Source: JBDIVL01 sp039794405
GTDB taxonomy: Bacteria; Planctomycetota; Brocadiia; Brocadiales; Brocadiaceae
Direction: 5' to 3'
DNA length: 32,373 nt
NCBI GenBank assembly: GCA_039794405.1
Contig: JBDIVL010000048.1
Coordinates: 1 to 32,373, forward strand
Shown here: positions 1 through 7,636 of the stretch, piece by piece
Layout of the letters: each line of letters begins with the position of its first letter
How positions within the stretch are numbered: position 1 is the first letter of the stretch
Notes under the pieces: generated by a model
What the model saw: the letters and a program-made list of their open reading frames with translations, nothing else
The model's database searches: none
Told to the model about the DNA's origin: nothing
Made by a program: the position numbers and the translations under genes

Positions 1-1
1 T

Positions 2-235
2 AAACATACCTCGCCAATAATGGATAGATTATATAAGAAATATCTCAATATTATCGTATTTACGCCTGAATCTGCCAATTTTAGTGGTGATGGGAAATGC
101 ATACTGAAATTGGCAAGGGAATTTCCGGGAGGATGGTACGGTGGCGATTTGCCAGATAAGGGGTTTTGGGGAATAAACCAAAAAGATCAGAAAGAATTAG
201 ATAAAATAATAAACGTTATAAGGAGAATAGTGTGA
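2..235 (+). CDS. Unidentified protein, C-terminal part only (open at left edge), upstream of cmr1
   Basis: The reading frame is open from the first complete codon of the window, so the methionine at position 20 need not be the start and this is probably the C-terminal end of a longer protein. About 77 residues are visible, with a hydrophobic strand (LNIIVFTP) followed by a Gly/Trp-rich stretch (FPGGWYGGD) and a charged helix at the end. I do not recognise the family. Its TGA stop overlaps the GTG start of cmr1 by four bases (GTGA), so the two genes are translationally coupled and in one operon. That position suggests a Cmr-associated accessory protein, but nothing visible assigns an enzymatic role. 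Confidence 0.6.
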   Translation, partial: KHTSPIMDRLYKKYLNIIVFTPESANFSGDGKCILKLAREFPGGWYGGDLPDKGFWGINQKDQKELDKIINVIRRIV

Positions 236-1596
236 ATTCTAAAAAAATTACATTTCGCATTCGCACACCCCTCATGCTTGGTGGTATTCACAAAGAAGAC
301 GGTGTACAAAGAGTTAAACAAGAAGAAAAAGAATTAGATTATTCAGTAATAACAAAGACTACAAATATGAATGCCAATGCCTTTAAAGGGTTATTGCGAT
401 GGTGGTTTCGCTGTATAAACGGGTATGGTACAGAATTATACACTAGAGAATCAAAAATTTTTGATTCTACAGGTAGAGCAGCAAGATTCAAGATAAAAAT
501 ACTATCTAAACCAGAAATTAAAAAAAAATGGTATAAAGATGATATTGTTGCCAGAGATTATGGCAGTTATTTATTTTCTGATGGAGATAAAAAGGGAAAA
601 TATAATGGGCTTAGATACTTTTCTCATAACCTTTATGTTGAATCGAAGAAAGAAGAAAATGTTACTCAATCGGAATACTTTGCACCAATGAAAAACCCAA
701 AATCTGAATTTGAAATTCAAGTTCTCGCTGATTCTCAAGATATATTGACTAAAGTTCAAATAATTCTTTGGCTAGCTTTACAGTTTGCCGGCATTGGAAA
801 TCGTTCCAGACGTTGCTTTGGGAATTTAAAGATTGTTTCAGAAGGTAAGATTCCTATAAATGGAAAAATATTCGAATTTAAAAATACTTACGATAACGTT
901 ACTGATTATAAAAATACCATTACCGAAAACTTTCAAATTATTCGCGAACAATTTCCTCCATTACAGGATGATACTGCCAATCAATCTTTAATACCTACCT
1001 TAAATGGTGCAAAATTACTTTTGTCGTCGCCAATATTACCAGTAAAAACTGGCTTGACACGTATGGAAGTGGCTTTTCAGGATGCTGGTCTGGGTGAACC
1101 AGATTGGAAAGAGGCGATTAACTTTGCCGGGGTAACAATGCAATTATTCCGGGCAATGAAAGAACCTGACCATTCAAATACTCATAATTTTGATTCATTA
1201 TCCAGTATTGAGAGGGCAATTTTTGGTTTACCTTTACAATTTAGATTTTCAAATGGTTCACAGCCTGTGCTGATTAATCAGTTTACCGAAGAAGATACCG
1301 ACGGAAAAAATAAAGGACAACGTTTTGCCAGTCCCATTGTAGCTTCTGTTACTGAAATTGGGGATATTAATAACAATAATCTTAAACATTTTCACGTTCA
1401 ATATCTCGTATTAAAATTTGATTATAATTCACTCAATGTTAAGGCTGTACAAAATAATACGAAAAAATCAGTATCCATTAATAATATTGTGGATAATTTC
1501 ATTAAACACCTTGAAAAACCTAAACAGAAAAACATTGCTGGTAAATTAGAAGATGTGAGTCTAAGTGCTTTTAAATACGAAAAAATAAATTTATAA
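232..1596 (+). CDS. cmr1: Type III-B CRISPR RAMP protein Cmr1
   Basis: Cmr1 is the RAMP-fold subunit near the head of the Cmr effector complex, which binds crRNA and cleaves matching RNA. The 454-residue protein has the N-terminal family signature (FRIRTPLMLGG at about residues 8-18, then FKGLLRWWFR at 51-60) and the glycine-rich RAMP loop GIGNRSRRCFG at 187-197. The GTG start is chosen because AGGAG sits six bases upstream (221-225) and the start overlaps the upstream stop. The next gene, cmr2, begins 14 bases after the stop. Length is normal for the family. Confidence 0.95.
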   Translation: MNSKKITFRIRTPLMLGGIHKEDGVQRVKQEEKELDYSVITKTTNMNANAFKGLLRWWFRCINGYGTELYTRESKIFDSTGRAARFKIKILSKPEIKKKWYKDDIVARDYGSYLFSDGDKKGKYNGLRYFSHNLYVESKKEENVTQSEYFAPMKNPKSEFEIQVLADSQDILTKVQIILWLALQFAGIGNRSRRCFGNLKIVSEGKIPINGKIFEFKNTYDNVTDYKNTITENFQIIREQFPPLQDDTANQSLIPTLNGAKLLLSSPILPVKTGLTRMEVAFQDAGLGEPDWKEAINFAGVTMQLFRAMKEPDHSNTHNFDSLSSIERAIFGLPLQFRFSNGSQPVLINQFTEEDTDGKNKGQRFASPIVASVTEIGDINNNNLKHFHVQYLVLKFDYNSLNVKAVQNNTKKSVSINNIVDNFIKHLEKPKQKNIAGKLEDVSLSAFKYEKINL

Positions 1597-1610
1597 AGGA
1601 AAGATCAGAT

Positions 1611-3545
1611 ATGCCCTACAAAGCCATTTTCGAAGTCGGCCCGATTTCTCATTATATTGGCGCATCCCGTAAAGCACGTGACCTTTGGGGCGCTTCGTTT
1701 TTATTTTCCTATTTGATGGGTATATGTGCTAAAGCCGTTCTTGAAAAAGAACTGCCTAGTTACACGAATGATTGGGACAAGATATCTAACGTTATTACAA
1801 GACCTTCCTTGATAAATGATCAGCTATTTATTGGAATTCCTTCAGATTCATTCAATAATGTTGAGGCAGGAACTATACCTGATCGTCTTTATTGCCAAAT
1901 CAAGAAGGAAGATACCCTGGAATATGTTAAAAAAGAGTTCGCTAAGATAATACTGGATCTTTATAAAGATGCAAGAGATCAAATCAAAAATTATTATCAT
2001 CAATCAAAAGGAAGCAATAATTTCGAAGATAACGATCCTCAAGAAATAATAGCCGAACAACAATTAAAACAATACTTCCGTCTCTTTTACGTTTCAGCGA
2101 GTGATGATACTGATATAGCAGTTCTTGAGCAGGCTATTTTTAGCCGCAGCAGGATTTTTGAGTACGAAAAGACACAAGACGATGCCAAGCAAGCCTCCTC
2201 TAAATATGAAAGATGTTTGCTCTGCGGTGATCGACGCAGGGTTATAACAATTAAAAATATTCGTATGGGTAAAAGAAGACCTGATGAACCACTCTGTGCA
2301 ATTTGTACCATGAAAAGAGGGTTGATTAATAAAATTAAAGGTGCGACATCTTTCCCTTCCACGACAGATATTGCCGCCGCTGTAACAAAACAGGTAATTG
2401 AAGAAAAATTTGGAGTAATTAAGACTGAATTGACAAATTTCTTGAAGGCACAAAAGAGTAGCCAAATTCTCACTATGAATTTGATTGATGAATGGGGAAA
2501 TGATCGATACGGGAAATTTGATAATTTCTTGTCATCAGAAGAAAATTTGAAGAGACAACCATATTCCAGTTTCAAGCCATACATTGAATATCAAATGTAT
2601 TATATGAGTTTTAACGAAGCAGGAATTCTGCAGAAAAAATTGCGTAAAATCCTTCAAGAGGAATTAAAAACCCAGGAGAACGGCAATGGGTATGTAATTA
2701 GAGAAAAAATGCTTTGGCTGAACCGTGCCTTCTATGCTATTGTCGCCATGGATGCTGATGGAATAGGTAAAATTCTTCAACACGCGTATAAAAACAATGG
2801 CTTAATACTCGGCAGGGATATATCTATGGCGCTCTCTGGATTTGCAAATAACGTGTATAATCTTATTAATAACAATAGCGGACGTTTAATCTATGCCGGC
2901 GGAGAAGACCTGTTATTTATGGCGCACCCTGCATCGTTATTAAAACTCATTGAGGAGATTGCTCAAAATTTCCAGACATATTTTCCGCCAGACTTAAGAA
3001 CAAGAATGGATAATTTAGTCGGCCAACCGGTAAACTTAACCATTTCGGGTGGCGCCTGCATATGCTACCACAAACACCCCTTGAAACTTGCTATCCGGTC
3101 AGCGCACTATCTCCTCGACAATGTGGCAAAACAAAGGCCGGGTAAAAACTGTCTGGCAATTCAATTATATAAGGGAAGCGGAGAAAAGGCAGAAGTAACG
3201 CTACCAATCTCGCCAATACCAGGGAGAATTGACTTTACCATCTCAAAGTATATCAACTTGATTGAGAAGATTATGAAAAAAGATCAGAATATAGAAATTC
3301 CCCGCAGCTTCGTCTTTAAACTGATAGAAGAATTTGATGTAATGAGTACGGTTATAACAACTCACCATGATTTGATCAATTACATCTCATTTATCCTCCA
3401 GAAGACTCGCTCAGACAAGAGTGTCGATATAGAGGCATTGAGTGAACTAATCCAAAATTCTGTTACCTGCACTCCTGATGGTATTGATTACTGGCAACTT
3501 ATTGAACATCTTTATTTTATCCGGTTTTTAACGGAGAGTGAATAA
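1611..3545 (+). CDS. cmr2: Type III-B CRISPR Cas10 (Cmr2), HD-less, GGED palm variant
   Basis: Large subunit of the Cmr complex; family members make cyclic oligoadenylates from ATP when target RNA is bound. The protein begins directly with the Cmr2 N-terminal region (ARDLWGASFLFSYL at about 22-35), so the HD nuclease domain found at the front of many Cas10 proteins is absent. That explains its 644 residues against roughly 800-1000 for HD-containing forms. A four-Cys zinc site is visible (C202, C205, C229, C232). The catalytic palm has MDADGIG (D381, D383) and a GGED tetrad at 430-433 in place of GGDD. The second acidic residue is kept and Glu replaces the first Asp, so cyclase activity is possible but unproven. 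The start has an AGGAAAG-type site upstream. The stop overlaps cmr3 (TAATG). Confidence 0.95.
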   Translation: MPYKAIFEVGPISHYIGASRKARDLWGASFLFSYLMGICAKAVLEKELPSYTNDWDKISNVITRPSLINDQLFIGIPSDSFNNVEAGTIPDRLYCQIKKEDTLEYVKKEFAKIILDLYKDARDQIKNYYHQSKGSNNFEDNDPQEIIAEQQLKQYFRLFYVSASDDTDIAVLEQAIFSRSRIFEYEKTQDDAKQASSKYERCLLCGDRRRVITIKNIRMGKRRPDEPLCAICTMKRGLINKIKGATSFPSTTDIAAAVTKQVIEEKFGVIKTELTNFLKAQKSSQILTMNLIDEWGNDRYGKFDNFLSSEENLKRQPYSSFKPYIEYQMYYMSFNEAGILQKKLRKILQEELKTQENGNGYVIREKMLWLNRAFYAIVAMDADGIGKILQHAYKNNGLILGRDISMALSGFANNVYNLINNNSGRLIYAGGEDLLFMAHPASLLKLIEEIAQNFQTYFPPDLRTRMDNLVGQPVNLTISGGACICYHKHPLKLAIRSAHYLLDNVAKQRPGKNCLAIQLYKGSGEKAEVTLPISPIPGRIDFTISKYINLIEKIMKKDQNIEIPRSFVFKLIEEFDVMSTVITTHHDLINYISFILQKTRSDKSVDIEALSELIQNSVTCTPDGIDYWQLIEHLYFIRFLTESE

Positions 3546-4738
3546 TGACTGCATATGCACAACGACAGAGCTATTTAGTACGTCCCTTCGATGTATGCTT
3601 TTTCCGTGATAATCGAGCTTTTGATCTGGGTGAATGGTATTCAGAAGGAATTTTCCCACCATTGCCATCCACATTTCAGGGATTTGTACGCACGTGTATT
3701 CTCCATAAAAAGAATTTGATACAACCAAATGGTACTATTGACTGGGCTCAGGCAGGAAATTTGATTGGCGATGACGGGACATTTCCCTTCAATCTTATTG
3801 GGCCGTTCATATATTCTTCGGAAGCGCAATGGCTGTTTTTGCCCCCTCGTGATGCGGTTGTTAGAGATGGTAAGGAGGTGTACCAGATACAATTATCAGA
3901 TGAACCAATGAAAACCGATATCGGCAATCTCCATTATGCGCTGGATTCTCCCAAGAGTTTTTACCTTAGTTATGCAGACGATTTCATTACAAGCGATAGT
4001 TTCAATGATTATCGGCGTTACGGTAAATTTTGCCCCCGGTCACCGAAGGCTGTTGAGAAAGAAAATCACTATGGCATTAAGCTGGAATACAGAGATACTA
4101 TTCGAAATAGAGAAACAAAAAAAGCGCACGATCACCATTTTTACCTGACTCCCTATCACAGACTTCATGAGCATGCTGCTTTCTATTTCAACTTGCACCA
4201 CAACATCACAGATTTGGATCTTGCAGGACAATCAGGACGGCTCGGATCAGAGTCGCGCGGTGCAATAATTAATGCCTTTGACAAAAACCTCAGCTTAAAG
4301 CTGGAAGACGGGTTTTATAATGAACTGGCACAGGAGAGAAGATTCAAGATCATTCTGCTTCAGCCCGGAATTTTTCCAGAGAATTGGCTGCCCTTTCAAA
4401 AAGAGACGCCTGAAGACAATAAAAAGGATATTTTGGTTAAATACAAAGATATTTCGTTACAGTTATTATATGCACAAACTGGACATTATCATAAAATCAG
4501 CGGCTTAAATTTCAAGGCACCAACAAATAGTAGTACACCGTCAAGAGTAGAGTATTCACTAAAGAAAATGGTTCATGGCGTTCCGGCAGGAGCTGTGTAT
4601 TATTTCAAAATATTGACAGACGGCTTGCCGAATGAAGAGGTAGCCACTTTTTTGAAAGACCTGGATGACAGTAAGTTTGATCATGCTGAATACTCAAAGA
4701 TGGGATACAATCACGTTGTTTTGGGAAAGATAATTTAA
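3545..4738 (+). CDS. cmr3: Type III-B CRISPR RAMP protein Cmr3
   Basis: Cmr3 is a Cas5-like RAMP subunit that holds the crRNA 5' tag together with Cas10. The 397-residue protein has the family's N-terminal signature: VRPFDVCFFRDNRAF, then a segment ending FPPLPSTFQGFVRT. Its start overlaps the cmr2 stop by one base (TAATG), so the two partners are translationally coupled. After its TAA stop the otherwise dense operon is interrupted by about 230 bp of repeat DNA before cmr4. No internal frameshift or lost segment is seen. Confidence 0.93.
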   Translation: MTAYAQRQSYLVRPFDVCFFRDNRAFDLGEWYSEGIFPPLPSTFQGFVRTCILHKKNLIQPNGTIDWAQAGNLIGDDGTFPFNLIGPFIYSSEAQWLFLPPRDAVVRDGKEVYQIQLSDEPMKTDIGNLHYALDSPKSFYLSYADDFITSDSFNDYRRYGKFCPRSPKAVEKENHYGIKLEYRDTIRNRETKKAHDHHFYLTPYHRLHEHAAFYFNLHHNITDLDLAGQSGRLGSESRGAIINAFDKNLSLKLEDGFYNELAQERRFKIILLQPGIFPENWLPFQKETPEDNKKDILVKYKDISLQLLYAQTGHYHKISGLNFKAPTNSSTPSRVEYSLKKMVHGVPAGAVYYFKILTDGLPNEEVATFLKDLDDSKFDHAEYSKMGYNHVVLGKII

Positions 4739-4776
4739 TGTGTAGGAAATTCGAATTTTGTATCATAGCAAAACAG

Positions 4777-4823
4777 ACAACCCCCTGAATCCCCCTTAAA
4801 AAAGGGACAAGGGGGTTGTTTTT
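4777..4823 (+). terminator. Terminator-like nested hairpin within the cmr operon
   Basis: A 9-bp perfect outer stem (ACAACCCCC at 4777-4785 with GGGGGTTGT at 4811-4819) encloses a smaller CCCTT/AAGGG stem, and the 3' arm runs into TTTTT. It belongs to the same sequence family as the repeat at 9314-9359 (CCCTGAATCCC core). It may therefore be a repeat element that happens to act as a partial intrinsic terminator between cmr3 and cmr4. Confidence 0.55.
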
Positions 4824-4898
4824 AACCGTCATTTACCGTGTATCTAAAGAGTTGCAATCAAAGGTAGCCTCATTTAGTGCATAAGGATTTCAGTATAA

Positions 4899-4932
4899 CG
4901 GGTGGCATGGATAAACTTTGTTTGTCCATGCA
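4899..4932. repeat. Dispersed palindromic repeat, copy 1
   Basis: The 11-base arms CATGGATAAAC (4906-4916) and GTTTGTCCATG (4920-4930) are reverse complements except for one T/C difference, and are preceded by CGGGTGG. The same unit is found in opposite orientation at 7480-7510. The shared flank (CGGGTGG) as well as the palindrome marks them as copies of one element rather than two chance hairpins. Confidence 0.7.
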
Positions 4933-4969
4933 TGGCTTGATTCAAATTTAATCTCAAGTGGAGGGCCGT

Positions 4970-5764
4970 ATGAGCAATGGCTTAGTTTTTTTGGTGTACA
5001 CTCTCAGTCCACTGCACGCCGGGATCGGGCAGTCGATTGGTAAGGTGGATTTACCGATTGAAAGGGAAAAACATACCACATACCCTTGCGTGTATGCTAC
5101 GGGTTTAAAAGGGGCGCTGAGGAAATATTGCGAAAAAAACAACGGGCTAGACATTAAACTCTTTTTTGGAGATGAGTCAGACCCCGCTGGCATGGGTGGT
5201 GCTATCTTTACAGATTTAAAGATACTGCTCTTTCCGGTTCGGTCGAGCAAAGACTGCTTTAAATGGGTAACCTGTAACCATGTGTTAGAGCGATTTAAAA
5301 GAGATTTGACAATTGTTAGCTATGATTCTTCAAGATTAAGTAACTTGAGTTTAACCAATGCCGCACCTATTCCCGATGGAAGTTTCGATCCTCAAGACCA
5401 CATCATTTTGGAGGATTTTATTTTTAAACACCAAAGCGTAGGTGCTAATCAAAAGTTTTTGCATGAAAACTGGGATGTACCCAAAGATAATATTTATACT
5501 ATTGAGAACGGATTGTTCAAATACTTCGTTAACCACGCCACGCAAATTATTGCCCGCAATAAATTAAAGGAAAACAAAACCAGCGGTAACCTGTGGTATG
5601 AAGAAACACTTCCTGCCGATACGGTGCTATACTCTTTTATTAAACCATCAGTTGCCAATCAAGCTGATCTCAATAAGTTAAAAGATGCATTAAATACTAA
5701 GATTTGCCAAATCGGAGGGAATGAGACGGTGGGGTATGGTATATGTAAACTTTATTTTCTTTAA
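4970..5764 (+). CDS. cmr4: Type III-B CRISPR RAMP protein Cmr4 (backbone target RNase)
   Basis: Cmr4 forms the helical backbone of the Cmr complex in several copies and cuts bound target RNA at six-base intervals. The conserved segment LHAGIGQSIGKVDLPIER is present, and its Asp (D27 from this start) corresponds to the catalytic Asp known in the family, followed by the GLKGALR RAMP motif. I start at ATG 4970 rather than the in-frame GTG at 4958, because GGAGG (4960-4964) lies five bases before the ATG and would overlap the GTG. The resulting 264 residues fit the family. The RNase arm of the system thus looks intact. cmr5 follows 11 bases downstream. Confidence 0.93.
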   Translation: MSNGLVFLVYTLSPLHAGIGQSIGKVDLPIEREKHTTYPCVYATGLKGALRKYCEKNNGLDIKLFFGDESDPAGMGGAIFTDLKILLFPVRSSKDCFKWVTCNHVLERFKRDLTIVSYDSSRLSNLSLTNAAPIPDGSFDPQDHIILEDFIFKHQSVGANQKFLHENWDVPKDNIYTIENGLFKYFVNHATQIIARNKLKENKTSGNLWYEETLPADTVLYSFIKPSVANQADLNKLKDALNTKICQIGGNETVGYGICKLYFL

Positions 5765-5775
5765 AGAGGTCTAAA

Positions 5776-6192
5776 ATGGAAAATTATCTCCGGACAGAAA
5801 TTCTTATTGCTCAGGATGTCAAAAGAGAATTAGATTTATTAGTCAACGATATTGAAATTAAAGATGAGAAATTTTGGAACTTTGTAGAAGGATTGCCGAC
5901 TATGTTAGTGCAGAACGGATTGGTACAAACCTTTGCCTTCATAAAATCCAAGGCAAAAAGAGATGATGGAAATTATGGGAAGGTTTACAATGCCTTCCAA
6001 AATTATGTCAAAAAACTTGCTAAGAAAGAGACAGATACTACATTTGATATGTTAAAATTTCTTATAGATGGTACTCATCAACTGGAAATCTATTTGTATT
6101 ACCAGCAGCAGGTATTGCAATTTGCCATTTGGTTTAAGCGACTTGGCCTGGCGCTTTATGCCCCACGGGCGGCATGTAAAATCTGGAGGTAA
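5776..6192 (+). CDS. cmr5: Type III-B CRISPR small subunit Cmr5
   Basis: Cmr5 is the small all-helical subunit that lines the inner side of the Cmr filament along the target RNA. The 138-residue protein has the expected helix-rich pattern, including the characteristic LPTMLVQNGLVQTFAF segment (about 40-55). An AGAGGT-type site precedes the start. It sits between cmr4 and cmr6 as in other Cmr operons, and its stop is one base before the cmr6 ATG. Confidence 0.92.
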   Translation: MENYLRTEILIAQDVKRELDLLVNDIEIKDEKFWNFVEGLPTMLVQNGLVQTFAFIKSKAKRDDGNYGKVYNAFQNYVKKLAKKETDTTFDMLKFLIDGTHQLEIYLYYQQQVLQFAIWFKRLGLALYAPRAACKIWR

Positions 6193-6193
6193 A

Positions 6194-7045
6194 ATGATTC
6201 AGCATAAAAATTATCATTTCAATATCAATTTGGATGCTATAAAAGAAGATGGATTTAACCCTGGATTGCTCTATTTTAAGTATCCTCCGTATTTTCAGGA
6301 GTTTGATCTGCAATCAAATTTGAAGAATATTTGGAAACCTAGTGGTTCATCAGGAGAACGAATCTCAAAATTCAAATTTTTAACCAAATTTCAGGAAATT
6401 GCCACGCATGTTAACCTTTCTAGGTTGGAATCACGGATACGTGAACTGAAAGGATTTGCAAATGGTAATGTCGTGATGGAAAATCAATCCCGATTTCTTT
6501 GTGGAGTTGGGTATCAAAGCAGTCTGGAATGGGGATTCCAATTCGACTGGACCACCGGCATTCCTTATCTGCCGGGCAGCTCATTCAAAGGGGCAATGGT
6601 AAGCTATCTGGAGTTTTGCCATGAGAATTCGCAACCTAATGAAACTATTCAACTGGAAAATGATTCCTGGGAACGAAAGGATGTTATTAAGGTTTTCGGA
6701 TCACAAGGGGGTTCTGAAATCTCAATTGAAGAATCGCCAACGGGTGAAGTCGTATTTTTCAATGTATATCCAGAAAATTTTACAGGATTTGAAATCGATG
6801 TAATTACTCCCCACTATAAAGAATATTATGAATCAAACGGGAATGCTCCTCCTGCGGATATTTATAATCCCGTTCCCATTTACTTCTTGACCATAGCTCC
6901 TGGTAGTAAATTTCTCTTTCTGTTCAGATTTCGAAATGCACAAGATGTTGCATTGGCAGAAAAGATCAAAAAATTGATAATAGAAACTGGCATAAATTTT
7001 GGTTTTGGAGCGAAGACATCTTCTGGTTATGGATATTTTAAGTAA
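6194..7045 (+). CDS. cmr6: Type III-B CRISPR RAMP protein Cmr6
   Basis: Cmr6 caps the 3' end of the Cmr filament. Family features are SRFLCGVGYQSSLEWG and YLPGSSFKGAM in the middle and the terminal glycine-rich INFGFGAKTSSGYGY. An open frame reaches back to 6068, but ATG 6194 is chosen. It follows the cmr5 stop directly, has GGAGG (6185-6189) just upstream, and starts the recognisable domain, giving 283 residues, a normal length. It is the last gene of the operon. No array or accessory cas gene follows within the window. Confidence 0.93.
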   Translation: MIQHKNYHFNINLDAIKEDGFNPGLLYFKYPPYFQEFDLQSNLKNIWKPSGSSGERISKFKFLTKFQEIATHVNLSRLESRIRELKGFANGNVVMENQSRFLCGVGYQSSLEWGFQFDWTTGIPYLPGSSFKGAMVSYLEFCHENSQPNETIQLENDSWERKDVIKVFGSQGGSEISIEESPTGEVVFFNVYPENFTGFEIDVITPHYKEYYESNGNAPPADIYNPVPIYFLTIAPGSKFLFLFRFRNAQDVALAEKIKKLIIETGINFGFGAKTSSGYGYFK

Positions 7046-7279
7046 TTGAAACGATCATTCTGATTGAAAGTAATGAACTCGCCTTAATGTAGGAATCATT
7101 GACCTGATGAATGAGGGATTGCAACGGATAGAACGTGAGACGTGTCCGTTGAGCGTGTCCACACCTGGCAACGGTTACAGATTCTAGCACGAGTCGCGTA
7201 GACGAACCGCTGATGCATATGAATGTCAAGGCGTGAAGGGTATCTGTTTCATGTGTCTGTGAAAATAATGAAGGGAATT

Positions 7280-7440
7280 TATGATTAAAAATATAATACT
7301 TTGATAGAAGAAGTTAAAAACTGTCTGAAGATGAAAAGGAAGAGTTAAGATTTTTCATTGAAGAGAAATTTGTTAGCAGAATTATCCGGCATACAAAAAT
7401 AATCTATAGCATCCAACAGATGAAACGGAACATCACATAA
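7280..7440 (+). pseudogene. Remnant of a small antitoxin-like protein
   Basis: The frame ending at 7440 reads LSEDEKEELRFFIEEKF followed by a basic tail, 39 codons from 7321. Just upstream, in another frame, LIEEVK is readable and would join smoothly after a small shift near 7320. The composition (a helix of Glu/Lys with LSEDEKEEL) resembles the N-terminus of small antitoxin-type proteins. No start codon and no toxin partner are visible, so I treat it as a decayed fragment. Confidence 0.35.
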
Positions 7441-7479
7441 TAAAGTAAAACAAAACGAACCAGGATTTGATTACACCAT

Positions 7480-7510
7480 CACGGACAAACGAGTTTGTCC
7501 GTGCCACCCG
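7480..7510. repeat. Dispersed palindromic repeat, copy 2
   Basis: Perfect 11-base inverted arms CACGGACAAAC (7480-7490) and GTTTGTCCGTG (7493-7503), followed by CCACCCG. Read on the minus strand this is CGGGTGG plus the palindrome, matching copy 1 at 4899-4932 in the cmr3-cmr4 gap. Confidence 0.7.
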
Positions 7511-7636
7511 ATCTAAAATACTGTTCGGTTTCATCTCTTGAGTACTATAAATAAGGGAGTGCATTTTAACCTGAATGGGAAGTATTGGAAAAGATGGCAG
7601 GTTAAGTACCTGAAAATTCAAAAATTTTATGAAACG

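Larger units (their letters stand above)
4739..4969 (+). other. Repeat-filled gap between cmr3 and cmr4
   Basis: No gene is visible. The gap holds a GC-rich nested hairpin with a short T-run (4777-4823), a separate palindrome of a dispersed family (4899-4932), and the cmr4 ribosome binding site GGAGG (4960-4964). I looked for an internal promoter for cmr4. A TATAAC at 4894-4899 and a TTGCAA at 4852-4857 occur, but neither has a well-spaced partner. Confidence 0.7.
7046..7636. other. Gap downstream of cmr6 with remnants and a repeat
   Basis: No intact gene is seen. From 7115 to about 7250 the sequence is richer in G+C than its surroundings, with a direct repeat of CGTGTCC, and looks like a decayed structured element that I cannot name. 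It is followed by an antitoxin-like coding remnant (7280-7440) and copy 2 of the palindromic repeat (7480-7510). Isolated ATTGAAAC/ATTGCAAC strings occur near 7045 and 7118, but no repeat-spacer array can be built from them. Confidence 0.6.

Noticed and set aside
2087..2584. 165-codon minus-strand ORF opposite cmr2
   Set aside because: It lies wholly inside a convincing cas10 gene, has no ribosome binding site or known motif, and is a shadow frame.
4852..4885. GTTGCAATC followed by GCCTCATTTAG, similar to AATGAGGGATTGCAAC at 7111-7125 on the other strand, as possible CRISPR repeat fragments
   Set aside because: Shared blocks are short and spaced differently, so chance or an unrelated repeat is as likely.
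6068..6193. Longer 325-residue start for cmr6 overlapping cmr5
   Set aside because: The extra N-terminus overlaps cmr5 in another frame and is not RAMP-like, while ATG 6194 has GGAGG and follows the cmr5 stop.
7045..7125. ATTGAAAC and ATTGCAAC strings 73 bases apart, resembling CRISPR repeat 3' ends beside a Cmr operon
   Set aside because: The bases before the two strings do not match each other, there is no third unit, and the first overlaps the end of cmr6. No array can be supported.
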